DNA of 15,957 bases from NCBI GenBank assembly GCA_021814085.1, contig JAKAJA010000010.1, forward strand, positions 1-15,957. The letters run 5' to 3'. The notes beneath the pieces were generated by a model. It was not told the origin of the DNA and did not search any database. It saw only the letters and a list, made by a program, of their open reading frames with translations. Of this stretch, positions 12,999 through 15,957 are shown piece by piece. Each line of letters begins with the position of its first letter. The first letter of the stretch is position 1. The DNA comes from Acidobacteriota bacterium (GTDB lineage: Bacteria; Acidobacteriota; UBA4820; DSQY01). A program made the translations under genes and the position numbers.

Positions 12999-14840
12999 AT
13001 GAAGCGGACCCTAATTGCCCTCTTGGTTCTGGCCCTTGCGGCGACCTCGCTGGCGGCTTCGGCGTCGCAGGGTGGCGTCACCGTCCCCGTGGCGCAGGAG
13101 CAGAGCGTACAAAAGGCCTTGAACACCATGTACACTAAAGCTCAGCTGGCCAGCGGAAAGATTTACGTGGGCACTGGCACCTGCCTGAGCTGCCACGCCC
13201 AGGCGGCAGGATTCCTTGACACTTATCACCCCAACGCATTGCGCAAACCCATGGGCATGTACACCCTCCAGCCCTTAAAAGGCGTTCTGGCGAACTCTCT
13301 TGGCGGGGCCCAGGACGACTTCATCATGGGCCTGGACTTCAATACGAAGACCGGAACCCCCTTCGACGCGCTTAAGCCCAACGCACCCATCCTGTCCTAC
13401 AACGCGGGCAACGATACCTACTGGATCCAGCTTGGCCCCAGCGGCCTGAAGGTTCAGGTCGTGGCCACCTGGGCCGGAATGAGCGAAGGGAACGGACAGC
13501 GTTACATGGTTCGCATCCCCGTCTCCGATCGTTCCACGGGCAGCGCCGGCATCTACTTCGCACCCTTCGCCTGGGGCGGCACGAGCTACAGCAGCAACGC
13601 GAGCAGCTGGTACAACGGCAGCACCCCCAAGTACACCCCCGGCATCGCCAGCTCGGCCCTCGTGCCCCTCCAGGGCCAGAACTACCTGGCCACGTGCAGC
13701 GGCTGCCACATCACGGGCATCAAGGCCGTTGGAACGACCACGGCCGGCGAAAAGTTCGTGACCCCCTTCCCGGCGGTCATCGTCCCCCAGAACAGCCCCG
13801 ATTATCCCGACCTGGTGGGAGACGGCAAGGGTTATCTCGCCGGCATTGGTTGCGAGAGCTGCCACGGCCCCGGCTCGGCCCACGTGGCCGGCAACGGCGA
13901 CATCACGCAAATCATCAACCCCGCGGATATTACCAACAACCAGCAGCGCTCCGAGGTTTGCTTGCAGTGCCATGTTCAGGTTGCCTCTGCTCCCACAAAG
14001 ATGTGGGGCTTCCCCTATGACGAGGTAAACGGCAAGCCCTTCATCATCTCCAACCCGCCCGATCCCCTGTCCCAGTACCAAGTTTTCACGGGCGGCAAGT
14101 GGCCGGACGGCGTCCACTACATTTCCGCCCGTATCGACGACTTCCAGAGCAGCCTGCACTTCCAGGGCTCCCACGGCATCGCCTGCAATGACTGCCACAA
14201 CGCCCACAGGCTAACGGCCAACGGCACGAATCAGGTACGTGACTCCATCACCCGAAGCGGCAACACCTACACCAACACCAACGTGGATGACGACAGTTTC
14301 TGCATGTCCTGCCACCACGCACCCTACTTCGTGGGGAGCTACAACATCACCGCCAAGGACATCCAGGGCTGGAAGAAATCGGGTTTTGAGGCCCCCATCC
14401 CCGACAAGATCCGTGCCGCCATCGAGTCCCACACCCACCATCCCTACGGCGCCGCCAACCCAGACGGTTCGCCTCGCGATCTCGGCATCAGCCGGTGCGT
14501 CACTTGTCACATGGCTCCCGAATCGGGGCACGGTGACGTGGGCGGCGCATCCCACACCTTCTGGCCCTCCCGACCCCAGGACACCATCGCGTTCAAAGAT
14601 ACGACCGGACTCGCCTACGGAGGGACGGGCAACGTGAATTCCTGTGCTTCCTCCTGCCATCGCAACCAGGTTCGCATGTGGACCGACATTCAGATCGACA
14701 ACAGTTCACCCAACAACAAGTTTGGCGCAGGCTACATGAACGGCGCGGCCACCGGTCTCGCCAACCACCTGGTCCAGTACTTCGGCCCCGGCGGCGCGTG
14801 GTGGAACACGACCCCCGCGGCCAAGCCCAACGGCAAGTAA
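12999..14840 (+). CDS. Secreted eight-heme c-type cytochrome, probable outer-surface partner
   Basis: This protein has 613 residues, starting at the ATG at 12999 with GAGGAGG upstream. A classical signal peptide ends near ATSLAASA, without a lipobox. Seven CXXCH sites begin at 62, 233, 285, 321, 396, 435 and 500; an eighth site, CASSCH (549-554), has three residues between the cysteines. Hemes 1 and 2 are separated by about 170 residues of beta-rich sequence without hemes (for example AGNDTYWIQLGPSGLKVQVV). CESCHGPGSAH near 285 recalls the decaheme partner, suggesting a shared ancestral heme module. As the third gene after a barrel and an MtrA-type cytochrome, it most likely receives electrons at the cell surface, as MtrC or OmcB/OmcC do, though it shows no clear similarity to those. 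Without a lipid anchor it must be held by the barrel, be released, or self-assemble. Substrate unknown. Confidence 0.93.
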   Translation: MKRTLIALLVLALAATSLAASASQGGVTVPVAQEQSVQKALNTMYTKAQLASGKIYVGTGTCLSCHAQAAGFLDTYHPNALRKPMGMYTLQPLKGVLANSLGGAQDDFIMGLDFNTKTGTPFDALKPNAPILSYNAGNDTYWIQLGPSGLKVQVVATWAGMSEGNGQRYMVRIPVSDRSTGSAGIYFAPFAWGGTSYSSNASSWYNGSTPKYTPGIASSALVPLQGQNYLATCSGCHITGIKAVGTTTAGEKFVTPFPAVIVPQNSPDYPDLVGDGKGYLAGIGCESCHGPGSAHVAGNGDITQIINPADITNNQQRSEVCLQCHVQVASAPTKMWGFPYDEVNGKPFIISNPPDPLSQYQVFTGGKWPDGVHYISARIDDFQSSLHFQGSHGIACNDCHNAHRLTANGTNQVRDSITRSGNTYTNTNVDDDSFCMSCHHAPYFVGSYNITAKDIQGWKKSGFEAPIPDKIRAAIESHTHHPYGAANPDGSPRDLGISRCVTCHMAPESGHGDVGGASHTFWPSRPQDTIAFKDTTGLAYGGTGNVNSCASSCHRNQVRMWTDIQIDNSSPNNKFGAGYMNGAATGLANHLVQYFGPGGAWWNTTPAAKPNGK

Positions 14841-14872
14841 AAAGCCGCAGCGACACAAAGCACCACCCGCAT

Positions 14873-14903
14873 GGAGGGGGCCGAAAGGCCCCCTTCTTTT
14901 TTT
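14873..14903 (+). terminator. Rho-independent terminator of the porin-cytochrome operon
   Basis: GGGGGCC and GGCCCCC form a perfect stem around a GAAA tetraloop, with a few further pairs at the base, followed by TTCTTTTTTT. It lies 32 bases after the last cytochrome's stop codon and ends the operon. Confidence 0.95.
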
Positions 14904-15185
14904 GGCGGCCCGAACGTTTGGACGTGCCCTTGTTCCAACTCGATTTCAATGCCCGGGCGCTCCGCCTTCCCCGCAGGCCGGCCTCACATCCCGGTCGGGG
15001 CCAAGAGAACCACCTAGCCTACGGGACGTAATGGATTAGGCGGCAACTGCGCTTGTGAATGCATTCCTGGGGTTGGTGGGCGGTAACGTGCCGATCGGGG
15101 GTTGGCCATGGGGCGGGGTCATGGGTTCAGCGGTACGACCGGATGTCTTGAAGGGACCGGAGCGCGGGGGGCGAGCTCCCGTCTT
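14904..15185. other. Intergenic region between convergent units, no feature recognised
   Basis: These 282 bases show no convincing gene, tRNA or rRNA. The only small symmetry I noted is the 10-bp palindrome GAATGCATTC (15057-15066), not clearly above chance. No minus-strand terminator with a T-tract is visible after the AmrA gene. Confidence 0.5.
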
Positions 15186-15746
15186 CTAGTCCTTCCCCTC
15201 TCCCCAGACCTCCGCCTCGAACCACTCTACCTTCGTTCCGGGGTCGCGCCACGCTCCGACAGGGAGGCCCGCCTTCTGGCAGGTGTGGTCCAGGAACTCC
15301 TGCCTGTCCCAGCCCCATTCGGGCGCCACCTGGGGAAGGAGCAGGCCCTTGTGTGAGCCCCTGGTGATGATGAGGCCATGGCGTCCCACCTCGATATGCT
15401 CGGGGTCCGCGGGGCCGGGGACGGTGAGGGCGGAAATCTCAAGGCGGAGGGAGGCCAGCTCGGGGAGGACCACCGGCCTGAACCGGGGGTCCTCCACGGC
15501 GGCCGCCACGGCCATGCTCGCCACCGTCTCGTCAAGGGGGCCAACAGGGTAGATGGACCCGATGCAGCCGCGCAGGTCCCCCGCGGCCGTGTGGAGGGTC
15601 ACGAAGGCACCGCGCGCCTGGGGGGCGAGGTCTTCGAAATCTCGCCCGCGTTTCAGGCGGCGGCCATCTCTCAGGAACGTTGCGATGGAGAGCCGGGCAA
15701 GGGCGAGGAGCCCCCGGCGGACCTCCGCGGGGATTCCGGTGTGCAC
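15186..15746 (-). CDS. amrA: AMMECR1-domain protein (AmrA, AmmeMemoRadiSam system protein A)
   Basis: This protein has 186 residues, a full-length AMMECR1 domain (PF01871). The hallmark LRGCIGSI is at 58-65, with RGAFVTLHTAAGDLRG before it and VASMAVAAAVEDPRF after it. LRLEISALTVP and GLIITRGSHKGLLLPQVAPE follow as usual, and the C-terminus has the typical QEFLDHTCQKAGLP. The start is a GTG, 3 bases after the Nfu stop codon, so translation is probably coupled. There is no signal peptide; it should be cytoplasmic. In many anaerobes this protein is encoded with a Memo-family protein and a radical SAM enzyme. Neither is in view. Its reaction is not established, and the conserved cysteine (C61) is present. 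Confidence 0.93.
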   Translation of the reverse strand: MHTGIPAEVRRGLLALARLSIATFLRDGRRLKRGRDFEDLAPQARGAFVTLHTAAGDLRGCIGSIYPVGPLDETVASMAVAAAVEDPRFRPVVLPELASLRLEISALTVPGPADPEHIEVGRHGLIITRGSHKGLLLPQVAPEWGWDRQEFLDHTCQKAGLPVGAWRDPGTKVEWFEAEVWGEGKD

Positions 15747-15749
15747 GGC

Positions 15750-15957
15750 TCAGACCGCCTGGAGATCGCCGAACTCCGGTATGGTCCGCTTGAGTTCCCC
15801 GTACACGCCCTGATAGAGGGTATACGTGGCGCTGGGGCAGCCATGGCACGCCCCCACCAGCCGCACCTTCAGGTTCGGTTCCTCTACGGCCACAATCTCG
15901 ATGTCTCCGCCGTCCATCTGCAAGGCCGGGCGAATGCGTTCGATGACCTCGCGGACT
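15750..15957 (-). CDS. NifU C-terminal-domain (Nfu-type) iron-sulfur scaffold, 5' end beyond window
   Basis: The last 68 codons are visible, ending in TGA at 15750-15752. They read VREVIERIRPALQMDGGDIE, then LVGACHGCPSATYTL and IPEFGDLQAV. This is the Nfu domain (PF01106), with the cluster-binding CXXC in CHGCPS. Nfu proteins hold and deliver Fe-S clusters as dimers. Stand-alone bacterial Nfu proteins are about 70-100 residues, so little may be missing; a longer NifU or NfuA form cannot be excluded. It is followed by amrA on the same strand at a distance of 3 bases, which implies one transcript. The domain call is secure. Confidence 0.9.
   Translation of the reverse strand, partial: VREVIERIRPALQMDGGDIEIVAVEEPNLKVRLVGACHGCPSATYTLYQGVYGELKRTIPEFGDLQAV

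Noticed and set aside
12287..13135. Minus-strand open frame across the decaheme cytochrome
   Set aside because: The plus strand carries ten regularly spaced heme motifs; the antisense frame is Val-, Ala- and Gly-rich with no recognisable domain.
1..15957. CRISPR arrays, insertion sequences, prophage genes, tRNA or rRNA genes
   Set aside because: I saw no regularly spaced direct repeats, transposase or phage motifs, or tRNA-like T-loops on either strand.

Overview
The window is GC-rich DNA from a Gram-negative bacterium. It encodes outer-membrane lipoproteins, a beta-barrel porin with a C-terminal phenylalanine, and periplasmic and surface multiheme cytochromes. Two sigma-54 activators, Nfu and AmrA-type proteins and a NifX-family protein point to an anaerobic or metal-respiring lineage. 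Acidobacteriota or a deltaproteobacterial-type phylum would fit, but the sequence alone does not decide this.

Layout. (1) Bases 1-2502, minus strand: a PAS-AAA-Fis sigma-54 activator lies upstream of a two-gene unit, a NifX/orange-protein-family gene followed by a metal-type ABC binding protein cut by the window edge. A near-consensus sigma-54 promoter (987-1002) and a 10+10 bp inverted repeat centred about 115 bp upstream of its predicted start site lie in between. A decayed YjdF (DUF2238) tail sits just upstream of the activator. (2) Bases 2724-4111: a hairpin, a REP-like palindrome and a coiled-coil lipoprotein gene with its own strong sigma-54 promoter. (3) Bases 4269-7755, plus strand: an overlapping operon of NtrC-type response regulator, histidine kinase and small outer-membrane lipoprotein, resembling enterobacterial QseF-QseE-QseG (GlrR-GlrK-QseG). 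(4) Bases 7774-9918, minus strand: a secreted subtilase, a small protein of unknown function and a possible alpha/beta-hydrolase remnant. (5) Bases 10230-14903, plus strand: a porin-cytochrome operon of outer-membrane barrel, decaheme MtrA/DmsE-type cytochrome and a secreted eight-heme cytochrome, ended by a strong intrinsic terminator. (6) Bases 15186-15957, minus strand: an Nfu-type Fe-S scaffold (cut by the edge) followed by AmrA (AMMECR1).

How they may work together. The porin-cytochrome operon looks like a complete trans-outer-membrane electron conduit with 18 predicted hemes in two cytochromes. The two sigma-54 circuits look local: each activator lies next to a sigma-54 promoter with dyad symmetry at the usual enhancer distance. 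Circuit 1 would control a metal or metal-cluster handling unit. Circuit 2 would control an envelope lipoprotein divergent from its two-component system. The promoters, operators and regulatory links are inferred from sequence pattern only.
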